Source of the DNA: Cichorium intybus
Taxonomy: Eukaryota; Streptophyta; Magnoliopsida; Asterales; Asteraceae
Length of the DNA: 64,000 bases
Reading direction: 5' to 3'
Assembly: GCA_023525715.1 (NCBI GenBank)
Contig: CM042012.1
Coordinates: 52,286,504 to 52,350,503, forward strand
Shown piece by piece: positions 1 through 11,011 of the stretch (its first letter is position 1; every line of letters begins with the position of its first letter). The notes under the pieces were generated by a model. That model did no database searches and was not told the origin of the DNA. It saw nothing but the letters and a program-made list of their open reading frames with translations. The position numbers and the translations under genes were made by a program.

Positions 1-949
1 GCCTGATTCATGTAAACATCCTCAGTCAACTTCCCATTAAGGAAAGAGGTTTTGACGTCCATCTGCCAAATTTCATAGTCATGAAATGCAGCTATGGCCA
101 GCATAATCCTAATAGACTTTATCTTGGCTACTGGTGAGAAGGTCTCGTCATAGTCAACCCCTGGGGTTTGAGTAAAGCCCTTCGCAACCAGTCTTGCCTT
201 GAAAGTGTGTACTTTTCCGTCCATGTCGGTCTTCTTCTTGACGATCCATTTGCACCCGACTGTCTTTCGACCCGGTACGTTGTCAACCAAGTTCCAAACT
301 TGATTGTCATACATGGACTTGATCTCGCTATCCATGGCCTCTTTCCACTTGGCAGACTCAGGGCCCGCCACTGCTTCCTGGTAGTTAGTTGGTTCATCTA
401 AATTTATCAGTGTCCTATCACTGACAAACGTGTCTCCATCCGAAGTTATATGGAACCCATAAAACTCGGGTGCCATGCTAACCCTACCGGAACGCCTAAG
501 AGGTAAGGATACATCTGTCGGACCAACAGGAACTTCTTCATCATGTTGGTTGCTAGTTTCTCCTAAGGTTGCGTCATCAGATGACTCTTGAATTTCTTCC
601 AGATCAATGGTACTCCCACTGTCCTCTTTGAATATGAGCTCTCTCTCTCTCGAAAGACCGCTCGTCTAGCTACAAAGACCACGTCCTCGCTCGGTCTGTA
701 GAATAGATATCCAAAGGACTGTTTGGGATAACCAAGGAAGAAACACCTTTCGCTTCTTTCTGCGAGTTTGTCTTGAGTCTCTCGTCTAACGAAAGCCTCA
801 CAACCCCAGACTTTGATATGTGCCAACGAGGGAACTTTTCCCGTCCACATTTCATGAGGTGTTTTAGCAACCTTTTTAGTAGGGACAAGATTGAGGATAT
901 GGGCAGCAGTCTCTAAGGCATACCCCCAGAAGTGAATGGGAAGTGAAGC
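1..949 (-). pseudogene. copia integrase C-terminus, linker and start of reverse transcriptase
   Basis: Downstream of the TGA the frame continues with the GKR-type C-terminal integrase region (KVWGCEAFVRRE..., FLGYPKQSFGYLFYRP). A short GA-repeat near 645 shifts the frame, after which an acidic linker leads into the RT. RT landmarks at 1-420 are EAMDSEIKSM, GCKWIVKKK, ARLVAKGF, DYDETFSPVAK and WQMDVKTSFLNG (copia RT block with the first catalytic Asp). From about 640 to base 1 the frame is open. RNase H and the 3' LTR lie outside the window. Confidence 0.87.
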
Positions 950-1800
950 TCAACTCATCATGGAACGAACCATGTCCAACAGGGTTCGGTTGCGCCTCTC
1001 CGCAACACCGTTCAACTGTGGTGTCCTGGGAGGTGTCAACTGCGAAACTATTCCGCATTCCTTTAGATAGTCTAGGAACTCGATACTTAGATACTCTCCG
1101 CCTCTGTCGGACCTCCTGAGCATCTTTATCTTCCTGCCTAATTGATTCTCTACCTCATTCTTAAACTCTTTGAACTTTTCAAAGGTGTCCGACTTGTGCT
1201 TGATCAAATAGATATAACCGTATCTACTAAAATCGTCGGTAAAGGTCACGTAGAACCGCGTGCTATCCTTTGTGGTTGATCTGAATGGACCACACACATC
1301 CGTGTGAATGATGTCCAGCAGACCCTCACCTCTTTCAAAAGACCCTTTGAAAGGTGATTTAGTCATCTTGCCCAACAGACAAGATTCGCATACATCATCC
1401 GACCTGAGGTCGAATGATTCCAACACTCCATCCTTTTGGAGTTGGGCGATGCGTTTCTTGCTGATGTGCCCGAGCCGACTATGCCACAGACATGCCTTTT
1501 CTACACCACTAGTAGAATCAATATAATTTACACTATGTCCTAAATTGTCAACACATTCAACAATTTCATACACACCATCACAAGGATAAGCAGTGAAAAT
1601 CAAAATACCATTTTTGAAAACAGAAATCGAACCAATTTTATTATCAAAAGAAAATTGAAATCCTTGTCTGAACAATGCGTGAAATGAAATAATGTTTCTT
1701 GCCATTTCTGGCGAATAGCAACAATTAAATAACTCTATACTAACATCACTACTAAGCACTAAACTGTAAACGCCGATCTTGGTAACAGGGGAGATCTCCT
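950..1800 (-). pseudogene. copia integrase (zinc-binding and catalytic core)
   Basis: This frame continues the protease after the frameshift and carries the integrase, which inserts the cDNA into the genome. The HHCC zinc finger is visible as WHSRLGH...CESCLLGK. Catalytic-core landmarks are HTDVCGPF (first Asp), TDDFSRYGYIYL, SDRGGEYLS (second Asp) and PQLNGVAERRNRTL with the Glu of the DDE triad. It stops at a TGA around 950 immediately after MVRSMMS. The same frame resumes after the TGA with copia integrase sequence (LPIHFWGYALETAAHILN), so this is a nonsense mutation and not the natural end. Confidence 0.9.
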
Positions 1801-2847
1801 ATTGCCCATGATCAAGTTCAGTCTACTGTGCTCCACCTCCCTGCTTTCTTTTAGGCCCTGCAGATCAGAACAAATGTGAAAACCACATCCTGTATCAAGG
1901 ACCCAAGAATTAGAAGATGGTGAGTTTTTAGAGATAGTGTATATACCTGCTGTCGATGGCTTTACTTTTCCATCCTTGACATCCTGCAAGTATTTGGGGC
2001 AGCTTCTCTTCCAATGGCCCTTCTCTTTGCAGTAAAAACAGTTGGCTTCATCGGGGTTGGCCACACAAGGAATCTGGGAAGACTTGGTTCTCGAGCCATT
2101 GTTTGACGACCCGACCTGAACCTTTTCCCTCCAATTTTGCTTAGGAGGGCCCTTCCTCTTCTTTCCTTTGCCACTTCCAATGGCTAGGACGGGCTGATTA
2201 ACCGAGGGTACACTTTTACCCTTCATCCCGTCCTCAGCAACTCGAAGCATGCGATGCAACTCAGTCAGGTTAGCCTGATTGTTGTTCAAATGATAAGCCA
2301 GCCTGAACTGGTCATAAGAACTCGGTAAGGAGTTAAGCACTATGTCAACGGCCAACTCCTCAGGTACAAGCATCGCAAGCTTTCTAAGCCGCTCCACGTA
2401 ACCTTGCATTCTTTGCACATGAGCGCAGATGGACTCTCCATCTTTAGGTTTGTTGTTCGTGAAGTCCTTGACCACCTCGCACCTCTTGATGCGCTCTTGC
2501 TTGCGGAACTTTTCCGCGAGCTCCTTGTGCATCTCGAAGGGCCAGTAGTCTTCGTATATCCTTTGCAATTCGGGGTTCATTGTGGCGATCATGATGCAGG
2601 CCACTTTGGTCGCATCATCAGAATGTTTTTGGTACGAGGCAATTTCCTCGGGAGTAGCAGTTTCAGGGTCAACATCGACAAGCTCAGTCTCGAGAACATA
2701 TTCTTTGTTCTCATACCTCAGAGCTATCTTGATGTTTCTAATCCAGTCATTGTAGTTTGTCCCGTTCAATTGAACCTTGGAACACAGTGAGAGGATAGAG
2801 GGAACACTGGAGTTTGATTGGGGAGCGGATTGATCAGCAGAAGACAT
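1759..2847 (-). pseudogene. copia gag-protease (frameshifted 3' end)
   Basis: A 362-codon frame opens at a true ATG (2847). The N-terminal two thirds is the copia gag region (UBN2/gag-polypeptide type, with LNGTNYNDWIRNIKIAL near the start). A CCHC zinc knuckle (CFYCKEKGHWKRSC, residues 270-283) binds nucleic acid. It is followed by the aspartic protease active site WVLDTG (residues 315-320), where the usual DTGCSSH reads DTGCGFH. The frame then runs off in a wrong frame from about codon 350. Protease sequence continues in another frame (…KIGVYSLVLSSD) across 1797-1750, so a 1-bp indel near 1797 breaks the polyprotein. Gag itself could still be made from this frame. Confidence 0.88.
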
Positions 2848-4166
2848 CTATAAAAGAAGGTAAGTTTAATTAGATAATTGTCGGTCCTTATAATAACCCA
2901 ATATAAAATAAGGCTAGGATCCAACTATAACAATTTGCAACATAGAAGAGGGATGCCGTAATCTATAACGAATGACGATTCAGCCAATTCCACCGCGGAA
3001 AAATAATCTTATTATAAATGGAATTCCTAGTTTCTTTTGAGATATATTGAACTGTTCAATAGCATGTTTAATCTCGGATATGCCCCACCGTTTGTGACTG
3101 GGATGCCGAGGATCACAAACCGGGTGTGAATAACCATGAAAATTAGCTTGGTACTCTCGGGTCCATTATCATCTCAAATTGATGTGCCGGTAAACCACAC
3201 ACGCTCCATCAACAATGATAACACCCGAGACACCCATTGCCACTCTTTATGAACCCCCATTGGTGTGCCGGTAAACCACACACGCTCCACCAACGTTTCA
3301 TAAAGTGCAATGTGCAATTTCATGGGTTAGCATCAAATTCATATTTTCCTAAAGTAACTAGATTGGGATTTTGTAAATGGTTCTAGTACTTTGATCATTA
3401 TACTTTTAATGATTAAATTGTCCTATCAAAACTGTTCGGCTAACGACCCTCCAATGATCAGGCGAGCGGTGGGTGAGAGTGTTCACCCATTAGACCGCCA
3501 TTTTATAGGCACCCTCCTTATACCCACTTTATAGACCAGCTTTGTGAATGAGGCCTAATATTGAATTGACTGACCAATTTTTATCTTATACATATAATAT
3601 TAACTTTTAATAACATATATAAGATGTATTTTAAAACCTTTTAAAATATTCAAGGTTTATCTTTTAATTTTTTACCAAATTTAACAATTAAATTTTGAAT
3701 TAAATTAAACCTTAAATTTGATTTAATCAATTTGAATTACCAATTAATTAAATTAATTAAATCTAAATATTTTAAACATTTTAAAATATTTTTCTGGATT
3801 TTTCTATTAATTTTCGACAATTTAAAATTAATTAAATCCCTTTTGAATTATCTTTTAATTAACAATTAATTAAATTAATTCAAATGAAGATAGGTTTATC
3901 CAAATTAATCAAATTAATTAAAACCTATCCTAAACCCCCTAAAAATCGATTTCAAATAATGGGGTTTAAGGTTATCCATTTAATTAACAAATAAAGTTAC
4001 CAAAAATAGAAAACCTCCTAAAACCCTAATTGAAATTTTCGAAAATAGCAAGGGGGGATTAGGGTTTCCAAAACCCTAATCCTAGAAATCGATCCTGATT
4101 ATAATTAGGGTTTATAGGCTTTAAACCCTAAAACAGTTATAACAATTCAACAAGAAAACAAAACAG
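2848..4166 (-). other. Untranslated leader of the copia element
   Basis: About 1.3 kb between PBS and gag ATG, very AT-rich, with no long ORF. It contains a direct repeat of about 30 bp (GTGCCGGTAAACCACACACG at about 3184 and again about 82 bp further on) and a more conserved block at about 3440-3560. That block reappears at about 58220-58298 in the second copia element. Confidence 0.7.
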
Positions 4167-4178
4167 GCTCTGATACCA
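4167..4178 (-). other. Primer binding site (initiator tRNA-Met type)
   Basis: The minus strand reads TGGTATCAGAGC one base downstream of the LTR end. This is the standard plant copia PBS complementary to the 3' end of initiator tRNA-Met. The same 12-mer occurs at 57683 in the plus-strand relative. Confidence 0.9.
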
Positions 4179-4179
4179 C

Positions 4180-4962
4180 TGAAAGGTTTTCTGCAAACCA
4201 TGAACTAAATAACCTAAGTTCACATGCAACCTATAAGGATCTATGTTTTCTTCTAATTGAACATATAACAAAACCTAAAGGCCATAAGAAAATTAACTAA
4301 AAGAATAAAAATAGAAAAACCAACCTTTTAGAATTTTCTGGAAGCTGAGCAGCAAAATTATCCTGCCTCAAATGAGATCACACCCAAGCTAGAGGAGAGG
4401 GGTCACGAAAATCCAGAGAGAGTATTATGAGAATGGCGAAATTTAATGATGCCTGGGAACCCCTATTTATAGTTTCCAAATGGCCAGTTGATAAACCTTA
4501 GAGATAAACCTTTTTGAATTCAAATAAGATAAACCTTTTATCTTACAATTCAAACTCTTATTTATCCTAATATATTAATTTCGAAATATATATATATATC
4601 CATATATATATTTTCGAATTCAACTGGTCACTACACACTGCCACTTACTCAACTATTGAATAATTACAGTTTTAGTCCCTGCACCTTTAATTAATTAATT
4701 TAATCCCCAAATTAAATCCAATTAATTCTGGATTAATTCCTAATTAATTAATATAGTTTCTAATTAATATATTATCACTTTAATATATTAATAAATCATA
4801 TATTTAATTCCTGTTGATTTATTAATCCCATAATAAATCAACATTTCTCTCTACCGAATTTTCTACCAAACCTCCAGCCATGAGGGCAACCCAAATGGAC
4901 TGTGCTTCTATTAATTAGGTAAATACTAATTATTAGTCATGGCTTAGACACCTAATCCAACA
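4180..4962 (-). repeat. 5' LTR of the minus-strand copia element
   Basis: The 783-bp LTR on the minus strand begins TGTTGGATTAGG (4962) and ends CCTTTCA (4180), giving TG...CA ends; the PBS follows after one base. A plant-type TATA box (TATAAATA) is at 4464-4471. A short (AT)n run lies at about 4586-4612. The outer third is clearly related to the LTR at 56913-57681, sharing the stretch around GTCCATTTGGGTTGCCCTCA. Confidence 0.88.
4464..4471 (-). promoter_or_regulatory. TATA box of the copia LTR
   Basis: TATAAATA on the minus strand within the LTR, in CTATAAATAGGGG context, about 285 bp before the LTR end. This fits the U3/R border of plant copia LTRs. Confidence 0.6.
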
Positions 4963-5497
4963 AATCATTTGGTTACATTTAATATTGGTATTTCGGTGTT
5001 TTTATGCTTGTGTTTGGTTTTGAATGTTTGAATTGTGTTTAGATATTGTTTTGACCTTCTTGGGACTGTTTTCCTTTGCTGAAATCAGTAGCTAATTAGG
5101 TTAGTTTTTAGGCATTAAACCTTGGCTAGTAACTGTTCAGTGGAACTTTAGTTGGTGGCTAGTTTATGCTTTGCTTGGTTTTGCTTGGTTTGGATGCCTT
5201 TGATTGCTTCTGATTCAGAGATGTATTTCTGATTTCAGAAAGTGACTAGGTTCATTTGAGCTTAGCTTAGCTTGGCTTGAGTTTGTTTGATCATTGCTTT
5301 AGGGTGTTAGTAATTGAAAAGATAGAAACTAGATCCTCCGACCGTAGCGTGACACTACTAGTTGTTAATCTTTCATTTAGTCTAACCACGAAGCTCCTGC
5401 GGATCGACCCTGACTGCCACTGTACTAGTGTGTGTTAGGTTTTTCTTTATTTTTGACCGCACGACGACCGCTGCGTTGTCAGCAGTACTAATTTTTT
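4963..5497 (+). other. Unassigned T/G-rich DNA, possible Athila-type 5' LTR end
   Basis: No coding potential seen. Near its right end, GGATCGACCCTG (5401-5412) matches the same 12-mer at 10551-10562, about 100 bp before the end of the Athila-type LTR. This fits the end of a 5' LTR. The bases at 5470-5484 could be a degenerate Asp-tRNA-type PBS, but that is weak. The rest does not obviously align with the 3' LTR at 9210-10662, so the element may be chimeric or its 5' LTR badly eroded. Confidence 0.35.
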
Positions 5498-7080
5498 ATG
5501 CCGAGATCTTTACGTACAGGTACACCGATACTAGTTGATTCGGATATTGAGAAAACTGCAAAGAAGCTACGGAAACAAGCCAAGCTTCGGAAGAGGCAGC
5601 CAGGTTTCGGGACTTCTTCATCATTAAACAATCCTCCGGTCATTAACATTTGGAAGGACATCCCCATTTCAAGTGAAACCGAGATTGATACACCATCCTC
5701 ATTTACACAACCTTCATCAAAAGAACCCTCACCACCACTTTCACCAATCCAAAATACCCCACAACCACATTTCACAATCCCCATTATACCCGAGGTTGAG
5801 ATCAAAACATGGCCGAAGAAAGAACCCTTCAAGATTGGGCGACTCAAGATGTCACCCAACAACCGTTGTGCATCACCTATCCTGTGATGATGAACTTTAA
5901 GTTGAAGTCAGGATTGATCCATTTATTTCCGAGTTTTCGTGGCTTGGAGAACGAAGACCCCCATAAATTCTTAAAAGAATTTCATGTAGTATGCGTCAGT
6001 ATGAAGCCGCATGATGTAACCGAAGACCAAATCAAGTTAAGGGCATTCCCCTTTTCACTTCAAGACGCAATAGCTAAGGAGTGGCTATATGACCTACCAC
6101 CGGGGTCGGTCACTACATGGAAGGACCTTGTGCGATTCTTCCTTGATAAGTACTTTCCAGAGACAAGAGCTTCAAGTCTAAGAAGGGAGATCATTGGTAT
6201 TAAACAACGGAAGCGAGAAGCTCTTCACACATATTGGGAGCGTCTCAAGAAGTTGTGTGCCCGATGCTCACAACATGGAATCAACGAGTATCAATTATTC
6301 CGATACTTTTGTGAAGGTTTGACACCAATGGAGTGAAGGTTGATCAATGCATCGAGTGGAGGCTCTTTAATTAACAAAACACCAACACAAATCCGAGCCC
6401 TCATAGAAAAAATGTCAGAAGATTCAAAACACATGAAAATGGACGATGAATGGTATGCCGACCCGCCGAGAGGAGTTAAGGAAGTGTCAACTCCTCACAT
6501 GGAAAAAAGAAATTCCGGAACTAACGAAGGAGGTGATGCAATTAACGAAGGACAAAGGCGTGGAATCACCAGCATCCGAGCTTGCGGGATATGTTTACAA
6601 TATGGGAACCCAACCGATATGTGCCCTATGCTTCAAGAAGACACAGAAAAGGTGCAAGCAGTTGGTGGGTACCCCGGCCAAAACCAAGGAAATTTCGATC
6701 AACCGAGAAATCATCAAAATTAGGGATATCAACAAAACCCGAACTTCCAACCGAGTTATCAACCACAACAAAGACACCTCCACCAACAAAATAACCCTCC
6801 ATCAAATTTTCAGCCTCAATCTCAACATAACTACCCCCTCCTCAACATCAAAACCAAGGAAGTAGTAGCTCGGGTATGTCCTTGGAGGACATAGTGAAAA
6901 GTCTAGCAACGAGTACTCAAGCATTTCAACACGAGACGAAGACAAGCATCAAAAGCTTAGAACAACAAATTTCACAACTTGCAAACTCAATGAGTTAACT
7001 AGAGGCCCAAGGTAAACTTCCAGCACAAACCGAGAAAAATCCGAAGCACAATACACCGTAGCAGACTCGGGATAAGTCAA
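5498..7080 (+). pseudogene. Athila-type gag, broken
   Basis: Starts at ATG 5498 with a basic/proline-rich N-terminus. A frameshift near 5810-5880 moves reading to the frame holding the Ty3 gag core (FKLKSGLIHLFPSFRGLENE, EDPHKFLKEFHVVC, about 5890-6000; KEWLYDLPPGS; YFPETRASSLRREI). An in-frame TGA at 6334 interrupts GLTPME, and the frame continues with LINASSGGSL. A decayed zinc knuckle (CGICLQYGNPTDMC; the His is missing) lies at about 6580-6630. A TAG at 6721 and a further shift near 6850 follow. The usual gag C-terminal helix (SLEDIVKSLATSTQ, EQQISQLANS) is still readable to about 7080, where pol should begin but is missing. Confidence 0.8.
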
Positions 7081-7984
7081 GCCAATGACTTTAAATGAAG
7101 GCGTTGACCGGGAGGCAACCCGGACGTTTAATGCTTTAATCGTTTGTTATTTTTATACTTTTTGTATTTCACTTTTCGAACAATTTTCTTTTTGTTTTGA
7201 TGTTTCCACGTTTGTGTAACGAAACGGGGAGAAAACGAACAAGAGTTTCAAAATGAGGAAAAAGGTACATCCGTATAAGAGGAGATCGTTGAAAAACGCA
7301 AAAATATGAGAAAAAATGCAAACCCGGGTCGGGTTTTTGTAACCGAGTCAAGTTTAATATGAAAACGGGTCGTGTTCCAGAACCCGAACCGTGTCACTTC
7401 GCGTTAGAAAATTGTGTTTTTATTGCCGTAGATCAACCCGACCCGTGTAGATTAACCCGGACCGGGTTTCGCATTTTTCTCTATCCCTTTTAAAATTCGA
7501 TTGCTACTTTTTCTTCACTCCTCGCTCACTTTTCACGCACACGGCTCGATCTCTCCTCCCCATTTGCGATTTTTCGAACCTCAAATCCACACAACTCGGT
7601 TTTATTCTTGTGTAATCACTTCACCAAGGTATGTTTACTTCACCCACTTCATCTTCTTCCTCATCTCCAAGCTTCAAATGGTCAACAATGGTGAAAATGG
7701 TTTTTCCTTAAACCCTAGGTCTGATTTTTGTATGTAAAAATATGATTTTCTTCAATCTTTTTGCAGATTAAGCTTGGAGAGAGTAGAGAAACGGAAAGGA
7801 GCATCTCACAAGTTCAAGAATCACCACTTCGACCGATTACACCCGGTAAAATTCGTCGTTGCTCTTTATTTTTTGAAAATTACCAAGAAATTAGGTTGAG
7901 ATTTGAGTTTTGAAATAATTGCTATACCCGAATTCCCAACAGTCTTTCCCGCGGTTTTCAACGGAAAATTGAACTTCAAATTTT
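7081..7984 (+). other. Non-coding spacer replacing pol in the Athila-type element
   Basis: No protein family recognised. It begins with GACCGGGAGGCAACCCGG (about 7107), a phrase typical of the post-pol region of such elements, so gag is fused directly to post-pol sequence. Several ACCCGGGTCG/GGGTCGTGTT-like GC-rich words at 7320-7475 recur in the LTR at 9525-9640. Confidence 0.5.
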
Positions 7985-8725
7985 GTGGTCGCGTTGACTC
8001 GTGCGACCCATTTTGACATTTCCGTTGACCTTTCCACGTACCCACTTTTGTCTCTATTTTCTACATGGAGGGCACGTCCAAAAAACGAAAAACCATTGCT
8101 AAAAAGCGTATGCGGTGGTAGACGCCAACGAGCTCCATCTCTCGATTCTCCTCCTCCCAATCTTCCCAACAATTGGGAAGTGGAATTTATGGATGACAAC
8201 CAGCAAAATAAATTTAATAATTTTCAGCGTCGTCAGTTTGTTGCGCAGAAATTTTCTCATATCGATTCAATGAATGAATTGCACGTTTTGGAAGGGGTAC
8301 GAACCTTATTTAATAATATTCAGTGGCCCAACATTCTAGAAATTAGCGCCCCGACATACGCGCGTCCCTCTAGAGAAATTTTGTCCTCTCTTACTTTTAA
8401 GGACGACGTGCTTTCTTTCATGTTAGCGAACCGTAGATTCGACATTCATGTGGATCAAATTTGTTCTTTGGTTGGTCAAGATCCAAGTAATAATACTTAT
8501 GACCCTTTTCAGACCAAGCCACCCCATTTTGATCCCCGCATGTCATGGGTGACTATGACTAATCTTGAATCGTACCAAGCAAGTTCTGCCAAATCATCAT
8601 CTCTTTTCCATCCCGTTCTTAAAGTAGCTCATCGGATCCTGGCTTTCGTCGTTTTTCCACGTGAAGAACGAAGCACGGTCACCCTCCCCGAGTTACAACT
8701 TTTAATGGTCATGAACCATTTGTAA
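7985..8725 (+). pseudogene. Athila ORF1/env-like protein fragment
   Basis: A frame open from 7985 to a TAA at 8725, with no ATG at its left end; the first in-frame ATG is at 8189. The stretch from FQRRQFVAQKFSHID through LHVLEGVRTLFNN, FLSSLTF-like and ICSLVG resembles the Arabidopsis-retrotransposon ORF-1 (ATHILA, PF03078) family in its order of hydrophobic blocks. That family lies between pol and the 3' LTR, as here, and its function is unknown. After the TAA a few more related residues can be read (PFYELP, GVYIFKGWVGKA), so the stop is probably a lesion. I see no transmembrane segment or env-type cleavage site. Confidence 0.55.
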
Positions 8726-9209
8726 TATGATGTTCCTTTTTATGAGTTGCCTTGTTTTAGGGGGGGTGTTTATATTTTCAAAGGTTGGGTTGGTAAGGCC
8801 TGTGCAAAATTTTATATCTTTCTGACCGTAGGGGCTGGTTTTACACTAGGAGTTTTGTAGGAGATCGTCTTTTGTCCGTGATTCCGTTGAAGCTTCTTTG
8901 GGGTAAGAAATAACCATATGCTTTTAAATGAAAAATGTATATATATGGTAAAGCTACTCGGGATGTTAGATGTTGAATGGTAAACTTGAAGTCGGGTCAA
9001 TTATAACAACCAAAAAGATTTTTATTTTGCATTTTAATTTCCTTTTTAATTTAGTAATCCTGCATTTTCTTTTTCTCATGGCATTTGCATTTCATTTAGC
9101 TTTCTTTTCTGCGTTTGGTTTAGGTTCCTAGTCATCAAATCTTATTTCCGAACCGTTTTTATTGTTTCTCTTACTTGGGGACAAGTAAGGTTTTAAGCTT
9201 AGGGAGATT
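8726..9209 (+). other. Post-ORF region and polypurine tract of the Athila-type element
   Basis: A decaying continuation of the env-like frame, then non-coding DNA with GGGGACAAGTAAGG and AAGCTTAGGGAGATT directly before the LTR. This matches the purine-rich end of Athila internal regions. Confidence 0.5.
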
Positions 9210-10662
9210 TGTTAGATGCATTTTATGCATCTTTTCTAAACCGTTTTTATCTTTGTTTTATTTTCTTTTATAGTGTTTTCATGCATATTCGTTTATTTTC
9301 CGGGAACAAAAGATACTTCGTATATTTGTGTTGAATTTCAGGTGGAGATGAACATTTGGAGCGGATTGGAGATTTGGAAAGTGGAATGTGGAGATTGGAG
9401 CGAAACTTGGATGGCTTGGAGCGCTTAAAAGAATATTTGGAGCGATGATTGAGCGTTAGAAGCGGATTTGGAAGCATTGGAACGGATGAAAGAATGAAAG
9501 AAATGAAGAAACGAAGACTGATGACCAACCCGGGTCGTGTTCTACAACACGGGTCGGGTTCCACCCCTTTTTACAAATGTTTTACATGAAAAACCAAAAC
9601 CCGGGTCGGTTTTTATAACCCGGGTCGTGTCAGGACCCAGAACTGCCTTTTTGGTAGTTTTCTCCATGGTTTTAAGGCTTTTGGGGGTGGTTTTTGAGGC
9701 ATTATTCATTCTAGACAAAGGAAGGACAAAAATTGGGAGAATCCTATCATCATAAACATTTGGAAAACATCAATTTGTTGTTTGAACATTATTTGTAAGT
9801 GTATTTTGACTACTTTTTATCGTTTGTATCGTAGATATCTTAGTCCACTCATGTGTGGCTAGATCTCTACCTTTTCCGATTCTGTCAAACATGTGATTTG
9901 GTGTTTTTAATCATTTGGGTAGAAGTATATTTGTGTTTTTCATCTAGTTGTTCGAGTTTTGTGTTTAATGTTCAATTGATTCTTATGTTGATTCTTGTTA
10001 TCCACTTGAATTGATGTTTGTATCATGATTGTTATTCTATTTGTAAAATCTGTAATTGTTTTATGAGTAGATGTTGTAACAACACCCGAATTGATCTTTT
10101 TGTTGAGGATTATTTGGATGTAACTCGAATAACATGTTTTCATGCTTCCGAGCTTATGAGAAGTATTAAACGTTGATTGGTTGTTCACTTAAACCCTAAT
10201 GCGTTTCTCTAATGTAATCCAAGAGCTTATTTGGATTATGTTAAGAAAATAGGTTTAATTCAAAGAGCTTGTTTTGATTAAATAACTTTGTGAACTAAAA
10301 GTGTTAGAGCTTGTTAACGATTTTAAAATCGTCTTAGATGAAATGAATAGAACTTCTAGCCTTGGTAAGAGTACCTTATCAAATATGTGAAAACAGAATC
10401 GGAATTTTATTTCATTGTGTATTTACATCTCTTAGTTTATTTGCATGTTTAATTTGATTGATTTATTAGTTTCAAACAACAAACCCCCCAACAACCTATT
10501 AAGTGTACTTTTATGAAAACTTGGCATTTTCTTTAGTCCCGTGTCTCTGTGGATCGACCCTGCTTACTATTTGCTATGTTATTAGTAAATTGAGTAGTGA
10601 AAAGGATTTGAGCTTTGCATATATATTATCTCAATTTATTTGTTGACTTTGAAGCCTCAACA
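9210..10662 (+). repeat. 3' LTR of the Athila-type element
   Basis: Starts TGTTAGATGCATTTTATGCA (9210) right after the purine tract and ends CCTCAACA (10662), about 1.45 kb with TG...CA ends. The conserved GTGGATCGACCCTG block is at about 10549-10562. GC-rich CCCGGGTCG words (9528-9640) stand out from the AT-rich background. The end is set by where homology to the DEFL units begins (ATCTCTTA at 10663). Confidence 0.65.
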
Positions 10663-10691
10663 ATCTCTTAAATCCTTTAATTACATATGTT

Positions 10692-10912
10692 TTAGCATAG
10701 GCAATGACAAAGATTGTGGTCCCATGTTCTACAATGCCCACCCTTTCCGTTACTGCAGTTTTCCATGCAATATTTGTCACAATTTCGTATATCATGTAGT
10801 TTATTTGCATTACATTCCATTTTAACATCATGACAACACTTATCGGCAGCCATGAGTGGTCTCCAACATTGTGCTGCAAAAACGCCAACAAAATACTTAA
10901 AAAAGAATGCAT
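10692..10912 (-). pseudogene. DEFL peptide gene, copy A (signal-peptide frameshift)
   Basis: From ATG 10912 the frame reads MHSFLSILLAF and then loses the DEFL frame through a 1-bp deletion (GCGTTTTTGCAG here, GCGTTGTTTGCAG in the intact copy). The mature part is otherwise complete to TAA at 10692, with all ten cysteines, CDKYC, the GGHC...C gamma-core-like segment and the CHCLC end. Compared with the intact copy it has T36A, M42I and Q43R, none affecting a cysteine. An upstream ATG at 10956-10958 is in frame with the mature part and would add a hydrophobic leader (MILLSYLLVYISHIL...), so rescue is conceivable. A TATA box lies at 11003-11011. The LTR at 10662 leaves only about 30 bp of native 3' flank. 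Confidence 0.65.
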
Positions 10913-11002
10913 TTAATATATGGCTTATATATACAAGTAGGTAAGACAGTAAAATCAATGAAATATTGTAATTTCAAAATTAAGAATTACTTAATAATTC
11001 TA

Positions 11003-11011
11003 GTTTATATA
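11003..11011 (-). promoter_or_regulatory. TATA box of DEFL copy A
   Basis: Minus-strand TATATAAAC about 92 bp upstream of ATG 10912 and about 45 bp upstream of the alternative ATG at 10958. It is conserved at the same place in the other units. Confidence 0.5.

Larger units (their letters stand above)
1..4962 (-). mobile_element. Ty1-copia LTR retrotransposon, 5' part (minus strand), truncated by the window edge
   Basis: Read on the minus strand the order is 5' LTR (4962-4180), tRNA-Met-type PBS, a 1.3-kb leader, gag with a zinc knuckle, aspartic protease, integrase and the start of reverse transcriptase, which runs out of the window at base 1. Integrase before RT is the Ty1-copia order. The coding region has at least two frameshifts (near 1797 and 645) and an in-frame TGA (near 950), so this copy cannot make its polyprotein. 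The bases just outside the LTR (4963-4967, aatca) should be one copy of the 5-bp target duplication; the partner lies outside the window. The LTR and leader match the plus-strand element at 56913, so both belong to one family. I did not assign a lineage within copia. Confidence 0.93.
5398..10662 (+). mobile_element. Degenerate Athila-type Ty3-gypsy element lacking pol
   Basis: The order is gag (5498-about 7080), a non-coding spacer, an Athila ORF1/env-like frame (7985-8725), a purine-rich tract and a 3' LTR (9210-10662). No protease, RT, RNase H or integrase remains between gag and the env-like frame, so pol has been deleted and the copy is non-autonomous. The 3' LTR abuts DEFL unit A at 10663, which places the insertion at the equivalent of AG/ATCTCTTA in the other units. 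The left limit is uncertain because the copia element adjoins at 4962. Confidence 0.7.

Noticed and set aside
10862..10912. Possible intron in DEFL copy A, because TTTTTGCAG looks like a 3' splice site
   Set aside because: No matching 5' splice site was found in the 30-odd bases of signal-peptide sequence before it. The equivalent place in the intact copy is uninterrupted coding sequence, so a 1-bp deletion is simpler.
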